Assembly: GCA_964605795.1 (NCBI GenBank) | Contig: CAZSDZ010000004.1 | Location: 1-64,000 of the forward strand | DNA length: 64,000 bases | DNA from: JAFGOM01 sp964605795 | Lineage (GTDB): Archaea > Halobacteriota > Methanomicrobia > Methanomicrobiales > Methanospirillaceae | Direction: 5' to 3' | In this document: piece after piece, positions 25,844 to 34,436 of the stretch | Layout of the letters: each line of letters starts with the position of its first letter | How positions within the stretch are numbered: position 1 is the first letter of the stretch | Translations under genes and position numbers: made by a program | Notes under the pieces: generated by a model | Seen by the model: the letters and a program-made list of their open reading frames with translations, nothing else | Told to the model about the DNA's origin: nothing | The model's database searches: none

Positions 25844-26092
25844 ATGGTACTCAAGTATCCGTATGCGACAGAAAAAGCAACAACGGCTGTTGATGAGAAG
25901 AGTCAGTTACAGTTTATCGTTGATAATCAGGCAAGTAAAGCCGATATCAAGAGTGCCATCGAGAAGACGTTTGGCAAAGAAGTCACCGCTGTCAATACCA
26001 TGATGACGACGAAGGGCAGAAAGAAGGCAACCATTAGTTTCGCAGAGAACAAGGCTGCTGAAGAGATTATGAGCCGACTTGGGATCATGTAG
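25844..26092 (+). CDS. rpl23: 50S ribosomal protein uL23
   Basis: The 82-residue protein sits near the tunnel exit and forms part of the SRP and nascent-chain docking site. It begins MVLKYPYATEKAT and contains VNTMMTTKGRKKATISF. ATG follows the rpl4 stop directly, and its ribosome site (GGAGGTGACC) lies within the end of rpl4, so translation is coupled. Confidence 0.94.
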   Translation: MVLKYPYATEKATTAVDEKSQLQFIVDNQASKADIKSAIEKTFGKEVTAVNTMMTTKGRKKATISFAENKAAEEIMSRLGIM

Positions 26093-26100
26093 GTGAGAAG

Positions 26101-26811
26101 ATGGGACATCGAATTACTACACAGAACAGGGGTCGTGGAGGACCGGTATACCGGGCACCATCACACCGCTATAAGGCAGAACTGCGGCATCTTGGGAGAT
26201 CTGATGCTGTGGTGAATGCCAGAATCATTGACATCGAGCATGATCCGGCGAGGAACACACCGATTGCCCGTGTTCAGATCGAGGATGGGGGCAAAAGTTA
26301 CGTCCTTGTCACTGAGGGTATGGGAATCGGCGATGAGATTGCATGGGGCAGCGGAATCGAAGTAAAGAACGGGAACACTCTTCCTCTCGGGGAAGTGCCT
26401 GCCGGTTTTTATGTCTGCAACATCGAAGGCAAACCCAACGATGGCGGTAAATTTGTTCGTGCCAGTGGTGTTCAGGCCATGGTCACTGATAAGATAACCG
26501 GCCGGGTTGCGGTCAAGATGCCGAGTGGATCAACCAAGTGGTTTAACGCAAACTGCATGGCCACCATCGGCATCGTCGCAGGCGGTGGACGGAACGAGAA
26601 GCCGTTTGTAAAAGCCGGAAAGAAGTATCATAAGATGAAAAACAGTGCAAGCAACTGGCCACGGGTTCGCGGGCAGGCGATGAATGTCATTGATCATCCC
26701 TTTGGTGGTGGAGGACACCAGCACTGCGGACGACCAAAGACGGTGAGCCGGAACACACCGCCCGGAAGAAAGGTTGGTCATATTGCTGCACGACAGACAG
26801 GAAGGAAGTGA
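26101..26811 (+). CDS. rpl2: 50S ribosomal protein uL2
   Basis: The 236-residue protein is needed for subunit joining and peptidyl transfer. It starts MGHRITTQNRGRGGPVYRAP and ends with the conserved block VIDHPFGGGGHQHCGRPKT, whose histidine is important in the peptidyl-transferase centre. AGGTGAG precedes the start. Confidence 0.95.
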   Translation: MGHRITTQNRGRGGPVYRAPSHRYKAELRHLGRSDAVVNARIIDIEHDPARNTPIARVQIEDGGKSYVLVTEGMGIGDEIAWGSGIEVKNGNTLPLGEVPAGFYVCNIEGKPNDGGKFVRASGVQAMVTDKITGRVAVKMPSGSTKWFNANCMATIGIVAGGGRNEKPFVKAGKKYHKMKNSASNWPRVRGQAMNVIDHPFGGGGHQHCGRPKTVSRNTPPGRKVGHIAARQTGRK

Positions 26812-26817
26812 TCCGGG

Positions 26818-27234
26818 ATGGCAAAGAAAGTTCAGAAGAAGTTACCACGACGGAAGGAGGAGTTTACCTTCCATGGCTACCGGATTGAAGAACTCAAGGC
26901 GATGAGCCTTTCTGATCTCATCCCGGTGATGCCTGCATCAGCACGAAGAAAAGTAAAACGGGGATGGAAGGAGAGCGAGGAGAAGTTTCTCGAGACTTTG
27001 CGGAGCGGAAAAGACCGTCGTATCAGGACCCACCTTCGGGATATGCTCATTCTCCCTGAGATGGTCGGCTCTGAGATCGAGGTGCATAATGGCAAGGAGT
27101 TTGTCAAGGTTACCATTCAGCCCGAAGCAGTCTTTCACCTCCTTGGTGAGTTTGCCCCGACCCGCAGGAGAGTTACCCATGGTTCCGCTGGTATCGGTGC
27201 TACCCGGTCGAGTAAATTCGTGCCTCTGAAGTGA
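26818..27234 (+). CDS. rps19: 30S ribosomal protein uS19
   Basis: The 138-residue protein of the 30S head has the archaeal N-terminal extension (KKLPRRKEEFTFHGYRIEELKAM) and the signature HNGKEFVKVTIQPEAVFHLLGEFAPTRR. It is spaced six bases from rpl2. Confidence 0.95.
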   Translation: MAKKVQKKLPRRKEEFTFHGYRIEELKAMSLSDLIPVMPASARRKVKRGWKESEEKFLETLRSGKDRRIRTHLRDMLILPEMVGSEIEVHNGKEFVKVTIQPEAVFHLLGEFAPTRRRVTHGSAGIGATRSSKFVPLK

Positions 27235-27239
27235 TTATC

Positions 27240-27701
27240 ATGGCAAAAATTGCGTATTCCGTACAGATGGATAATGAAAATATTGCCCGTGCCAAGGTCA
27301 ACGAGGCACCAATATCGCCCAAGCACGCCATTGAGATTGCATCGTTTATCAGGAACAAGAACCTTGATGAGGTAGAATCCTACTTACAACAGGTTCTTAC
27401 CCACAAGAAAGCGATCCCGTTTAAGAAGTTTAATCGCAATGTCGCTCACAAACGCGGACTTGAGAAGTGGGATGCCGGCAGGTACCCTGAGAAGGCTACG
27501 AAAGTATATCTGCGCCTGATAAACAGTGTCAGGAAGAATGCAGAATACAGCGGTCTGAATCTTTCAAACCTTCAGATCATCCATGTATCTGCCAATCGTG
27601 GAGTAAAGAGGCGTGCAATGTTCGCCCGTGCAATGGGACGTGCGACGCCAAAGATCAGGGAGATGGTAAATATCGAGATAATTGTTGCTGAGATGGAGTG
27701 A
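27240..27701 (+). CDS. rpl22: 50S ribosomal protein uL22
   Basis: The 153-residue protein lines the exit tunnel. It starts MAKIAYSVQMDNENIARAKV and contains SNLQIIHVSANRGVKRRAMFARAMGRA. I use ATG 27240; an in-frame GTG at 27231 overlaps the rps19 stop but would add only three residues. Confidence 0.94.
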   Translation: MAKIAYSVQMDNENIARAKVNEAPISPKHAIEIASFIRNKNLDEVESYLQQVLTHKKAIPFKKFNRNVAHKRGLEKWDAGRYPEKATKVYLRLINSVRKNAEYSGLNLSNLQIIHVSANRGVKRRAMFARAMGRATPKIREMVNIEIIVAEME

Positions 27702-27705
27702 TTTG

Positions 27706-28455
27706 ATGGCTGTAGAGAGAAAATTTGTAGCAGAAAGCGTTCGCAAGGTCAGGGTCGAGAAGCACTTTGCTCGGGAATTAAAAAGGGCCGGGTATGGTGG
27801 CATGGATCTCGTCAGAACTCCCCTTGGGACCCAGGTGACTATCTTTGCCGAGAAACCCGGTATCGTTATCGGGAAGGGAGGTAAGGTGGTCAGAGCCCTG
27901 ACCCAGGATCTTGCAACCGTCTACGGTGTCGAGTCACCCCAGATTGAGGTTCAGCAGGTAGCAAATCCAAACCTGAATGCCCAGATAATGGCAGAACGTC
28001 TTGCAAGTGCACTTGAACGCGGATGGTACTTCAGAAAAGCAGGCTCATCAACACTTCGTCGTGTCATGGATTCACGTGCTCTCGGGTGCGAGGTTGTCCT
28101 TTCAGGGAAACTGACCGGGGCACGCGGCCGAGTTCAGAAGTTTACCGAAGGGTACATCAAGCATGCCGGCGACCCGGTCAACACGATTGTTGACAAGGGA
28201 TATGCCATTGCAGTAAAGAAACTGGGTCTTATTGGTGTTCAGGTCAAGATCATCCAGCCCGATGCCATTATCCCTGATCATTTCGAGATAACGGCAAAAC
28301 CGGCAAAGAAGAAGGAACGCGTTGATATCAGCGTCACCGCAGTCGGGGATGAAGGAGTACTGAAAACCGGGTACGATGAATCCATCTTTGAGGAAGACGA
28401 GATGCCGGAAGATGAGATCTTTGCTGATGAGCCACTCCTTGGAGATGAGGAATAA
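27706..28455 (+). CDS. rps3: 30S ribosomal protein uS3
   Basis: The 249-residue protein lies at the mRNA entry site. A KH domain is visible (VTIFAEKPGIVIGKGGKVVRAL). The C-terminus is a strongly acidic tail (ESIFEEDEMPEDEIFADEPLLGDEE), an oddity shared with some Methanomicrobiales. ATG 27706 follows GGAGTGATTTG; the longer open frame upstream is ignored. Confidence 0.95.
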   Translation: MAVERKFVAESVRKVRVEKHFARELKRAGYGGMDLVRTPLGTQVTIFAEKPGIVIGKGGKVVRALTQDLATVYGVESPQIEVQQVANPNLNAQIMAERLASALERGWYFRKAGSSTLRRVMDSRALGCEVVLSGKLTGARGRVQKFTEGYIKHAGDPVNTIVDKGYAIAVKKLGLIGVQVKIIQPDAIIPDHFEITAKPAKKKERVDISVTAVGDEGVLKTGYDESIFEEDEMPEDEIFADEPLLGDEE

Positions 28456-28661
28456 TGGCGTTGTTTCGTGCTCGTGATGTCTCGCAACTTTCAGATGTCG
28501 AGATAATTGAGCAGATAGACAAGTTAAAGATGGACTTGATTCAGTACCGTGGAAAAGTCAGTTCCGGTGGTGCCCCTGAAAATCCAGGTAAGATTGGAGA
28601 GATCCGGCGCACCATTGCACGGTTGATGACTGAACAGAACCAGAGGAAGAACCGGGCATGA
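28455..28661 (+). CDS. rpl29: 50S ribosomal protein uL29
   Basis: This 68-residue helical-hairpin protein of the tunnel exit (MALFRARDVSQLSDVEIIEQIDKLKMDLIQYRGKV) includes the GGAPENPGKIGEIRRTIARL block. TAATG links it to rps3. Confidence 0.94.
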   Translation: MALFRARDVSQLSDVEIIEQIDKLKMDLIQYRGKVSSGGAPENPGKIGEIRRTIARLMTEQNQRKNRA

Positions 28662-28933
28662 TCACCAGGCAGAACATCCTGTTTCATGAACTGATAGGAC
28701 TCGATGTTCTGGTACTGCATGCTCTTAACCGGTCGCAGTGTTCTATCGAGGGTCTCATCGTGTACGAGACCCGGAATATGCTGCATATCCGGACGAAAAA
28801 GGGAATCGTAAAGGTTCAGAAGAGAGGAACAACATTCGCATGCACGCTGCCGGACGGCTCACGCGTTGCGTTTCTTGGATCGCTGATTGCTGTCCCACCA
28901 CAGCGGCGGACCAGTATGCGAATAACGATATAG
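28658..28933 (+). CDS. rnp1: Ribonuclease P protein component 1 (Rpp29/Pop4)
   Basis: The 91-residue Sm-like barrel protein of archaeal RNase P helps mature tRNA 5' ends. It shows ITRQNILFHELIGL, GLIVYETRNMLHIRT and the basic LPDGSRVAFLGSLI ending. Its position between rpl29 and rps17 is the conserved archaeal one. It overlaps rpl29 by ATGA. Confidence 0.92.
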   Translation: MITRQNILFHELIGLDVLVLHALNRSQCSIEGLIVYETRNMLHIRTKKGIVKVQKRGTTFACTLPDGSRVAFLGSLIAVPPQRRTSMRITI

Positions 28934-28943
28934 AGGTTCAATA

Positions 28944-29270
28944 ATGGCAAGAAATATAGGATTAAACGTCCCGATCCCAACAGAGGAGTGCGAGGACGTG
29001 AACTGTCCGTTTCATGGCACCTTGCCGGTGCGCGGCCAGGTGATCACCGGCAAAGTCGTGAGCGATAAGATGACAGGGACAGTAGTCGTAAAACGTGACT
29101 ATCTGCACTATGTCAGGAAATATAAGCGGTATCAAAAACGCAGTTCGACATTACATGCTCACAATCCCCCCTGCATCAATGCACATACCGGTGATACGGT
29201 ACGGATTGCCGAGTGTCGGCCGCTTTCAAAGACGAAGACGTTTGTTGTTGTCGAGGTGCAGGAATCATGA
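28944..29270 (+). CDS. rps17: 30S ribosomal protein uS17
   Basis: The 108-residue OB-fold protein starts MARNIGLNVPIPTEECED and has the archaeal CPFHGTLPVRGQ insert and the VVVKRDYLHYVRKYKRYQKR signature. It overlaps rpl14 by ATGA. Confidence 0.95.
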   Translation: MARNIGLNVPIPTEECEDVNCPFHGTLPVRGQVITGKVVSDKMTGTVVVKRDYLHYVRKYKRYQKRSSTLHAHNPPCINAHTGDTVRIAECRPLSKTKTFVVVEVQES

Positions 29271-29665
29271 AGGGTCTTGGTTCTACCGTTCCACGGGCCC
29301 TCTCAACCGGAACCCGGATGATCTGTGCTGATAACACCGGTGCACGCCAGGTTCAGGTTGTCTCGGTTCTCGGGTACCACGGTGTCAGGAGAAGACAGCC
29401 AAAACTTGGTCTTGGTGATATCGCGATTGCGAGTGTAAAGAAAGGAACCCCTGATATGCGGCGGAAACTTGTTCGTGCAGTTGTTATCAGGCAGAAGAAA
29501 GAGATCAGAAGACCGAATGGCATGCGGCTCTCGTTTGAGGATAATGCTGTTGTCATTGTTGATGATCGCAATGAGCCACGGGGAACTGAGATAAAAGGAC
29601 CGATTGCACGAGAAGTTGCAGTCAGGTATCCCCGTCTTGGTTCGATGGCAACCACAATTGTATAG
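29267..29665 (+). CDS. rpl14: 50S ribosomal protein uL14
   Basis: The 132-residue subunit-interface protein starts MKGLGSTVPRALSTGTRMICADNTGARQ and ends ARYPRLGSMATTIV-like (VRYPRLGSMATTIV). The true start is ATG 29267, overlapping the rps17 stop; the open frame upstream is a shadow of rps17. Confidence 0.95.
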   Translation: MKGLGSTVPRALSTGTRMICADNTGARQVQVVSVLGYHGVRRRQPKLGLGDIAIASVKKGTPDMRRKLVRAVVIRQKKEIRRPNGMRLSFEDNAVVIVDDRNEPRGTEIKGPIAREVAVRYPRLGSMATTIV

Positions 29666-29673
29666 GTGGGATG

Positions 29674-30036
29674 ATGGTCAGAATAGCAAGTAAACAGCCG
29701 AGAAAACAGCGGCGTGCACGGTATAATGCACCTCTCCATCTTAGGGGTTCACTCCTGCATGCACCGCTTGCAGATGAACTCAAAAACAAGTATTCCAAGA
29801 GATGTCTCCGTGTGGTCAAGGGAGATACCGTACGGGTTATCCGGGGAGACGATGCCGGTAAAGAAGGCTTAGTCGATATCGTCCTTGTTGCGAAGACAAA
29901 GATCGTGGTTGACGGGGTATCGGTCAAGAAGGCAGATGGTACAGAAGTACCCCGCCCGATCGATCCATCCAATGTGGTCATCACAAAATTAAATCTCGCT
30001 GATCGGCGGCGTGAAGCGAAACTGGTAGGTGAGTAA
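29674..30036 (+). CDS. rpl24: 50S ribosomal protein uL24
   Basis: The 120-residue KOW-domain assembly initiator contains VKGDTVRVIRGDDAGKEGLV. Two ATGs are adjacent (29671 and 29674). AGGTGG at 29664-29669 is too close to the first, so I favour the second. Confidence 0.93.
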   Translation: MVRIASKQPRKQRRARYNAPLHLRGSLLHAPLADELKNKYSKRCLRVVKGDTVRVIRGDDAGKEGLVDIVLVAKTKIVVDGVSVKKADGTEVPRPIDPSNVVITKLNLADRRREAKLVGE

Positions 30037-30037
30037 C

Positions 30038-30763
30038 ATGGGTGATCATCTCAAGAGATATGTGGCCCCTGATTCCTGGGGGATTGCACGAAAGGTCAAC
30101 ACCTTTGTGATAAAGCCATCACCAGGACCGCATAACGCAAATGCGATGCCGATTGCGGTCTGGCTTCGGGATCACATGGGATTTGCACGGAACCAAAAAG
30201 AGGTCAGACAGATCCTGCAGCAACGCGATGTCATCGTAAACGGGCGTCCCTGCCGGCATCCTGCCATGGGTATCGGGATATTCGATATCATATCCCTGCC
30301 AAAGATGGGCAGATATTACCGGATCCTCAGAGATAAGAAGGGCAGACACAAGACCATCGAGATAGATGAAACCGCAGCACAGTCCCGTCTCGCAAAGATC
30401 GTCAACAAGACCCTTGTCAAGAAAGGAATGGTCCAGTTAAACCTCCGTGACGGTTCCAATATCCTGGGCGATTCCTCGTATTCGACCCATGATTCGGTGG
30501 TTTTGTCTCTGAAAGAGGACAACTTCAACGCAATCATTGATCACTTCCCGTTTCTCGAAGGAAACATTGCGATGGTTATTGGTGGAAAACACTCAGGTGT
30601 GGTTGCCAGAATCAAAGAGATATTGTCAGTTCCCGGAAGTGTTTCGAACCGTGTTATCCTGGAAAATGAATCATCAGGAACAACGTTTGAGACTATTGAT
30701 CAGTACGTGGTGATGGTGGGGCGTGAGAAACCTGCCCTTGAAACTTGGGGGATTGAAGAATGA
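30038..30763 (+). CDS. rps4e: 30S ribosomal protein eS4
   Basis: The 241-residue archaeal/eukaryotic-specific small-subunit protein (MGDHLKRYVAPDSWGIARK) has an S4-like RNA-binding region (VRQILQQRDVIVNGRPCR) and a KOW motif (GNIAMVIGGKHSGVVARIKEI). ATG 30038 follows AGGTGAG. It overlaps rpl5 by ATGA. Confidence 0.95.
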   Translation: MGDHLKRYVAPDSWGIARKVNTFVIKPSPGPHNANAMPIAVWLRDHMGFARNQKEVRQILQQRDVIVNGRPCRHPAMGIGIFDIISLPKMGRYYRILRDKKGRHKTIEIDETAAQSRLAKIVNKTLVKKGMVQLNLRDGSNILGDSSYSTHDSVVLSLKEDNFNAIIDHFPFLEGNIAMVIGGKHSGVVARIKEILSVPGSVSNRVILENESSGTTFETIDQYVVMVGREKPALETWGIEE

Positions 30764-31266
30764 ACCCGAATCGTGAGGTCTCAATAGAGAAGGTCGTTGT
30801 TCACATGGGTGTTGGTGAGAGTGGAGAAAAACTCGTCAATGGTGAGAATATCCTCTCTGCAATAACCGGTGGAACTCCGTTTCGGAGTTATGCAAAACAG
30901 ACCGTTCCCGGCTTTGGCATCAGGAAAGGAGCACCTATCGGATGCCGGGTGACACTTCGGGGTGAGAATGCCGAGAAGTTTCTCGATACTTCCCTTGAGA
31001 TAAACGAGAGAAGATTGTCTGCATACCAGTTCGATAAGGAAGGGAACTTCTCGTTCGGGATTGAGGAACATACGGATTACCCGGGTATGTCGTACGATCC
31101 AAAGATCGGTATCTTTGGTCTTGATCTCAACGTTACGGTAAAGCGGAACGGCAAGCGGATCACACGCCGTCATATTCAGAAGAAGAAAATGCCTCAAAAA
31201 CAGCGTGTTACACCTGAAGATGCGATTCGGTTTGTCGCAGAGGCATACCGCGTGGAGGTCTCATAA
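30760..31266 (+). CDS. rpl5: 50S ribosomal protein uL5
   Basis: The 168-residue 5S-rRNA-associated protein shows VVVHMGVGESGEKLVNGENIL and AKQTVPGFGIRKGAPIGCRVTLRG. It is coupled to rps4e (ATGA) and to rps14 (TAATG). Confidence 0.95.
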   Translation: MNPNREVSIEKVVVHMGVGESGEKLVNGENILSAITGGTPFRSYAKQTVPGFGIRKGAPIGCRVTLRGENAEKFLDTSLEINERRLSAYQFDKEGNFSFGIEEHTDYPGMSYDPKIGIFGLDLNVTVKRNGKRITRRHIQKKKMPQKQRVTPEDAIRFVAEAYRVEVS

Positions 31267-31421
31267 TGGCTAAAGAACGAACAAAGGTATTTGGTCGCGG
31301 TGCTCACTCGTGCCAGTTGTGCGGCCGGAAACAGGGTCTTGTCAGGAGGTACAATATCTACTTCTGCAGGCAGTGTTTCCGGGAATGGGCTCCGAAGATG
31401 GGATTTAAGAAACTGAACTAG
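31266..31421 (+). CDS. rps14: 30S ribosomal protein uS14 (zinc-binding)
   Basis: This 51-residue gene is easy to miss because of its size. It reads MAKERTKVFGRGAHSCQLCG, followed by YNIYFCRQCFREWAPKMGFKKLN. The two CxxC pairs form the zinc ribbon of the archaeal S14 type. Its start overlaps the rpl5 stop by one base, and 11 bases separate it from rps8. Confidence 0.95.
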   Translation: MAKERTKVFGRGAHSCQLCGRKQGLVRRYNIYFCRQCFREWAPKMGFKKLN

Positions 31422-31432
31422 GAGGCAGAGGA

Positions 31433-31825
31433 ATGGCAAGACTCAATACGGTCGCAGATGCGATGAGCACACTCAAAAATGCGGCAGATACCGGAAAATC
31501 TCAGTGCATTATCCAGCCAGCTGGCCGGTTAATCGGTGAGGTGCTTCGGATAATGAAAGAGGCCGGGTATATCAGGGACTTCACGCTCATTACAGACGGA
31601 CGTGGCGGACAATATGATGTCAGTCTTTTAGGATCCATCAATAAATGTGGTGTTATCACGCCACGGTTTTCTGTCCGTGCGAGCGAGATGGAAGAGTGGG
31701 AACAGATGTACCTACCGTCAAAGAATATCGGACTCCTGGTCATATCAACATCCAAAGGAGTATTGAACCACAAAGAAGCCCGTAAACTGGGCATCGGCGG
31801 GGAACTGCTGGGGTACGTATACTGA
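31433..31825 (+). CDS. rps8: 30S ribosomal protein uS8
   Basis: The 130-residue central-domain protein starts MARLNTVADAMSTLKNA and ends with the conserved STSKGVLNHKEARKLGIGGELLGYVY. GGAGGCAGAGG precedes its ATG. Confidence 0.95.
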   Translation: MARLNTVADAMSTLKNAADTGKSQCIIQPAGRLIGEVLRIMKEAGYIRDFTLITDGRGGQYDVSLLGSINKCGVITPRFSVRASEMEEWEQMYLPSKNIGLLVISTSKGVLNHKEARKLGIGGELLGYVY

Positions 31826-31833
31826 GGGAAGAG

Positions 31834-32358
31834 ATGTACGCAGAGCGAAAAGTATCTATCCCCCCCGGAGTTACCGTAACCGAAGAGAACTCGATTATCA
31901 CTGTTGCGGGTCCGAAAGGCACCCTGCAGCGGGATATGTGGTATCCTGGAATTAATGTTTCGATAGAACCGGAGTCAGTGACAATCTCAACGGATTCGTC
32001 CAAGAAACAGACGTATGCGATGATTGGGACGTATGCATCCCACATTGCCAATATGTGTACCGGTGTAACCAACGGGTATGTCTATACCATGAAGGTTGTA
32101 TACAGTCACTTTCCGGTACAGATAAAGGTCCAGGGAGAGCGACTTGAGATTGTGAACTTCCTTGGAGAGAAACACCCGCGGTATGCGAAGATCCTTCCGG
32201 AGATATCTGTTAAGGCCGGTAATGACGAGGTTGTTGTGACTGGTATCAACAAGGAACTTGTTGGTGCCACTGCAGCAAATATCGAGCGGGCTACCAAGAT
32301 CCGGAACCGTGATCCCAGGGTATTCCAGGATGGAATATATATCGTCAAGAAGGAGTGA
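31834..32358 (+). CDS. rpl6: 50S ribosomal protein uL6
   Basis: The 174-residue protein near the GTPase-associated centre has two similar halves, with VTVAGPKGTLQRD-like text (ITVAGPKGTLQRDM) and the C-terminal TKIRNRDPRVFQDGIYIV signature. Confidence 0.95.
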   Translation: MYAERKVSIPPGVTVTEENSIITVAGPKGTLQRDMWYPGINVSIEPESVTISTDSSKKQTYAMIGTYASHIANMCTGVTNGYVYTMKVVYSHFPVQIKVQGERLEIVNFLGEKHPRYAKILPEISVKAGNDEVVVTGINKELVGATAANIERATKIRNRDPRVFQDGIYIVKKE

Positions 32359-32364
32359 GGAGAG

Positions 32365-32835
32365 ATGACAAGAGAGATACAAAGACTCCTCCGTGTGAGA
32401 AAAAATAAATCAGCCCGGTTTAAACGCGAAGGGGTAGACAAGAAGAAACGGATAAAAGACTCCTGGAGAAGACCGCGAGGTCTGCAGAGCAAACAAAGAG
32501 CCCAGAAAAAGGCAAAAGGACCCCTGCCAACACCGGGATACGGGAGTCCGCTTGCGGTTCGCGGGATGCACCCCAGCGGGTTCTTTGAGACACTCGTGTA
32601 TAATCCTGCAGATCTGAGCGGTGTTGATCCTTCTACCCACGTGGTCAGGATCGCTGCATCAGTTGGTGGCAGGAAACGGACGCTCATCCAGGACGCAGCA
32701 TCGGCAGCCGGTATCAGGGTATTGAACAAAAAAGACCTGACCCGTGTTATCCGGGAGAAGAAAGAGAAGAAAGCGTCTTTAGAAGAGGAACCTAGACACG
32801 AAGACGAGGATACGGCCGGGGATGAGGAGGATTAA
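32365..32835 (+). CDS. rpl32e: 50S ribosomal protein eL32
   Basis: The 156-residue archaeal/eukaryotic L32 has the core SWRRPRGLQSKQRAQKKAKG and the GSPLAVRGMHPSGF block. It carries an acidic C-terminal tail (LEEEPRHEDEDTAGDEED) like the one on S3. Confidence 0.94.
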   Translation: MTREIQRLLRVRKNKSARFKREGVDKKKRIKDSWRRPRGLQSKQRAQKKAKGPLPTPGYGSPLAVRGMHPSGFFETLVYNPADLSGVDPSTHVVRIAASVGGRKRTLIQDAASAAGIRVLNKKDLTRVIREKKEKKASLEEEPRHEDEDTAGDEED

Positions 32836-32837
32836 CC

Positions 32838-33290
32838 ATGAGCACTGATAGTCTCATTAATCAAAGACGCCTGGCTGCCTCAATTCTTAAATGTGGTCTT
32901 AACAGGGTATGGCTAAACCCGGAACGGTCAGATGATATTGCCGCTGCAATCGCACGTGAAGATATACGAACACTGATCGGTGAAGGTGCAATTGCAGCAC
33001 ACCAGAAGAAAGGTGTCTCCCGAGGCCGTGCCAGGGAGATGATGGCCAAGCGTAGTTATGGTCATTGTAAGGGACCTGGCCGCAAAAAGGGTTGTGCAGG
33101 TGCTCGTGACCCGAAAAAACGCCGTTGGATACGGAAAATACGTGCACAGAGAAGAGTTTTACGTGAGATGCGACAATCCGGAGAGATAACGCCTACCACC
33201 TACCGGTCATTTTACCGGCGGTCAGCAGGCGGTCAGTTCAGGACGGTATCCCACTTAAAAGCACAGGTTGAGATAGGGAGGGAGAAGTAA
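32838..33290 (+). CDS. rpl19e: 50S ribosomal protein eL19
   Basis: The 150-residue protein is highly basic, with QRRLAASILKCGLNRVWLNP at the start and RSYGHCKGPGRKKGCAGARDPKKRRWIRK in the middle. It overlaps rpl18 by one base (TAATG). Confidence 0.95.
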   Translation: MSTDSLINQRRLAASILKCGLNRVWLNPERSDDIAAAIAREDIRTLIGEGAIAAHQKKGVSRGRAREMMAKRSYGHCKGPGRKKGCAGARDPKKRRWIRKIRAQRRVLREMRQSGEITPTTYRSFYRRSAGGQFRTVSHLKAQVEIGREK

Positions 33291-33817
33291 TGGCATCCGG
33301 ACCGAGGTACTTTGTTCCGTTCCGCAGGAGAAGGGAAGGAAGAACCAATTATCATGCCAGGACCAGGCTCGTTGTAGCAGATGTTCCACGGATGGTTGTC
33401 AGAAAGACCAACCGTCATATCATCTGTCAGCTGGTAACTGCAGAAATGAATGGAGACCGGACCTTTGTGGCTGCTAACTCGAATGAGTTACGGAAATTCG
33501 GGTACGAAGGATCCCTCTCAAACACCCCTGCAGCGTATCTTACCGGGATGCTCTTTGCAGTGAAAGCCTTAAATGCCGGGCATGAAGGTGCAGTACTTGA
33601 TATTGGTCTTCACCGGGCATCACGGGGTGCACGCGTCTTTGCAGCACTCAAGGGTGCTGTTGAGGCAGGCCTTAATATCCCACACGGGGAATCTGTTCTT
33701 CCCTCTGATGAGCGGTGTAAAGGCGAACATATCGCATCATATGCTCCGGAACGCGCTGAGACTCTGCCGGTTCAGGTCGAAACAGCCGTTGATGCAATAA
33801 TGGAGGAGCTGAAGTAA
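33290..33817 (+). CDS. rpl18: 50S ribosomal protein uL18
   Basis: The 175-residue 5S rRNA-binding protein starts MASGPRYFVPFRRRREGRTNYHAR and contains the glycine-rich AAYLTGMLFAVKALNAGHEGAVLDIGLHRA region typical of archaeal L18. Confidence 0.95.
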   Translation: MASGPRYFVPFRRRREGRTNYHARTRLVVADVPRMVVRKTNRHIICQLVTAEMNGDRTFVAANSNELRKFGYEGSLSNTPAAYLTGMLFAVKALNAGHEGAVLDIGLHRASRGARVFAALKGAVEAGLNIPHGESVLPSDERCKGEHIASYAPERAETLPVQVETAVDAIMEELK

Positions 33818-33818
33818 T

Positions 33819-34436
33819 ATGGCATATGAAAAGGAAGTATGGGTGCCGCTCACCGGACTCGGAAAAAAAGTCCAGAATGGTGATATTACAAGCATTGACC
33901 AGGTGCTTGCAAGCGGAAAACCCATCAAAGAACCTGAGATAGTCGATACCTTCCTTCCGGATCTGGTAGATGAGGTATTAGACATCAATATGGTACAGCG
34001 TATGACAGACTCCGGTCGTCGTGTTAAGTTTCGGGCTGTTGTCATTGTTGGAAACAAGGACGGATATATCGGATTTGGTCAGGGAAAAGATGTCCAGGTT
34101 GGCGATGCAATCAGAAAGGCTATCCTTGATGCAAAGAAGAACCTGATAAAGGTCAGACGTGGGTGTGGCAGCTGGGAATGCGGGTGCGATAATCCCCACT
34201 CCATCCCGATGCTTGTTACTGGTTCAGCCGGCAGTGTTAAGATTACCCTCAAGCCTGCTCCCCAGGGAATCGGACTTGTTACCGGAGATATCGGGAAGAA
34301 GGTACTCGAACTTGCAGGTATCAGGGATGTCTGGGCACAGACGCGTGGACAGACCCGGACGACGATAAACTATGCAAAAGCGATATTTAACGCATTAAAA
34401 GCAACCAACATGATTCGTGTCGGAGGGAATGAGTGA
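33819..34436 (+). CDS. rps5: 30S ribosomal protein uS5
   Basis: The 205-residue decoding-accuracy protein has a double-stranded-RNA-like S5 domain (GRRVKFRAVVIVGNKDGYIGFGQGK) and the VRRGCGSWECGCDNPHSIP insertion. Its stop overlaps the rpl30 start (TGATG). Confidence 0.95.
   Translation: MAYEKEVWVPLTGLGKKVQNGDITSIDQVLASGKPIKEPEIVDTFLPDLVDEVLDINMVQRMTDSGRRVKFRAVVIVGNKDGYIGFGQGKDVQVGDAIRKAILDAKKNLIKVRRGCGSWECGCDNPHSIPMLVTGSAGSVKITLKPAPQGIGLVTGDIGKKVLELAGIRDVWAQTRGQTRTTINYAKAIFNALKATNMIRVGGNE

Noticed and set aside
32106..32729. 207-codon antisense ORF across rpl6 and rpl32e
   Set aside because: A shadow of two certain ribosomal genes, with no motif or start signal.
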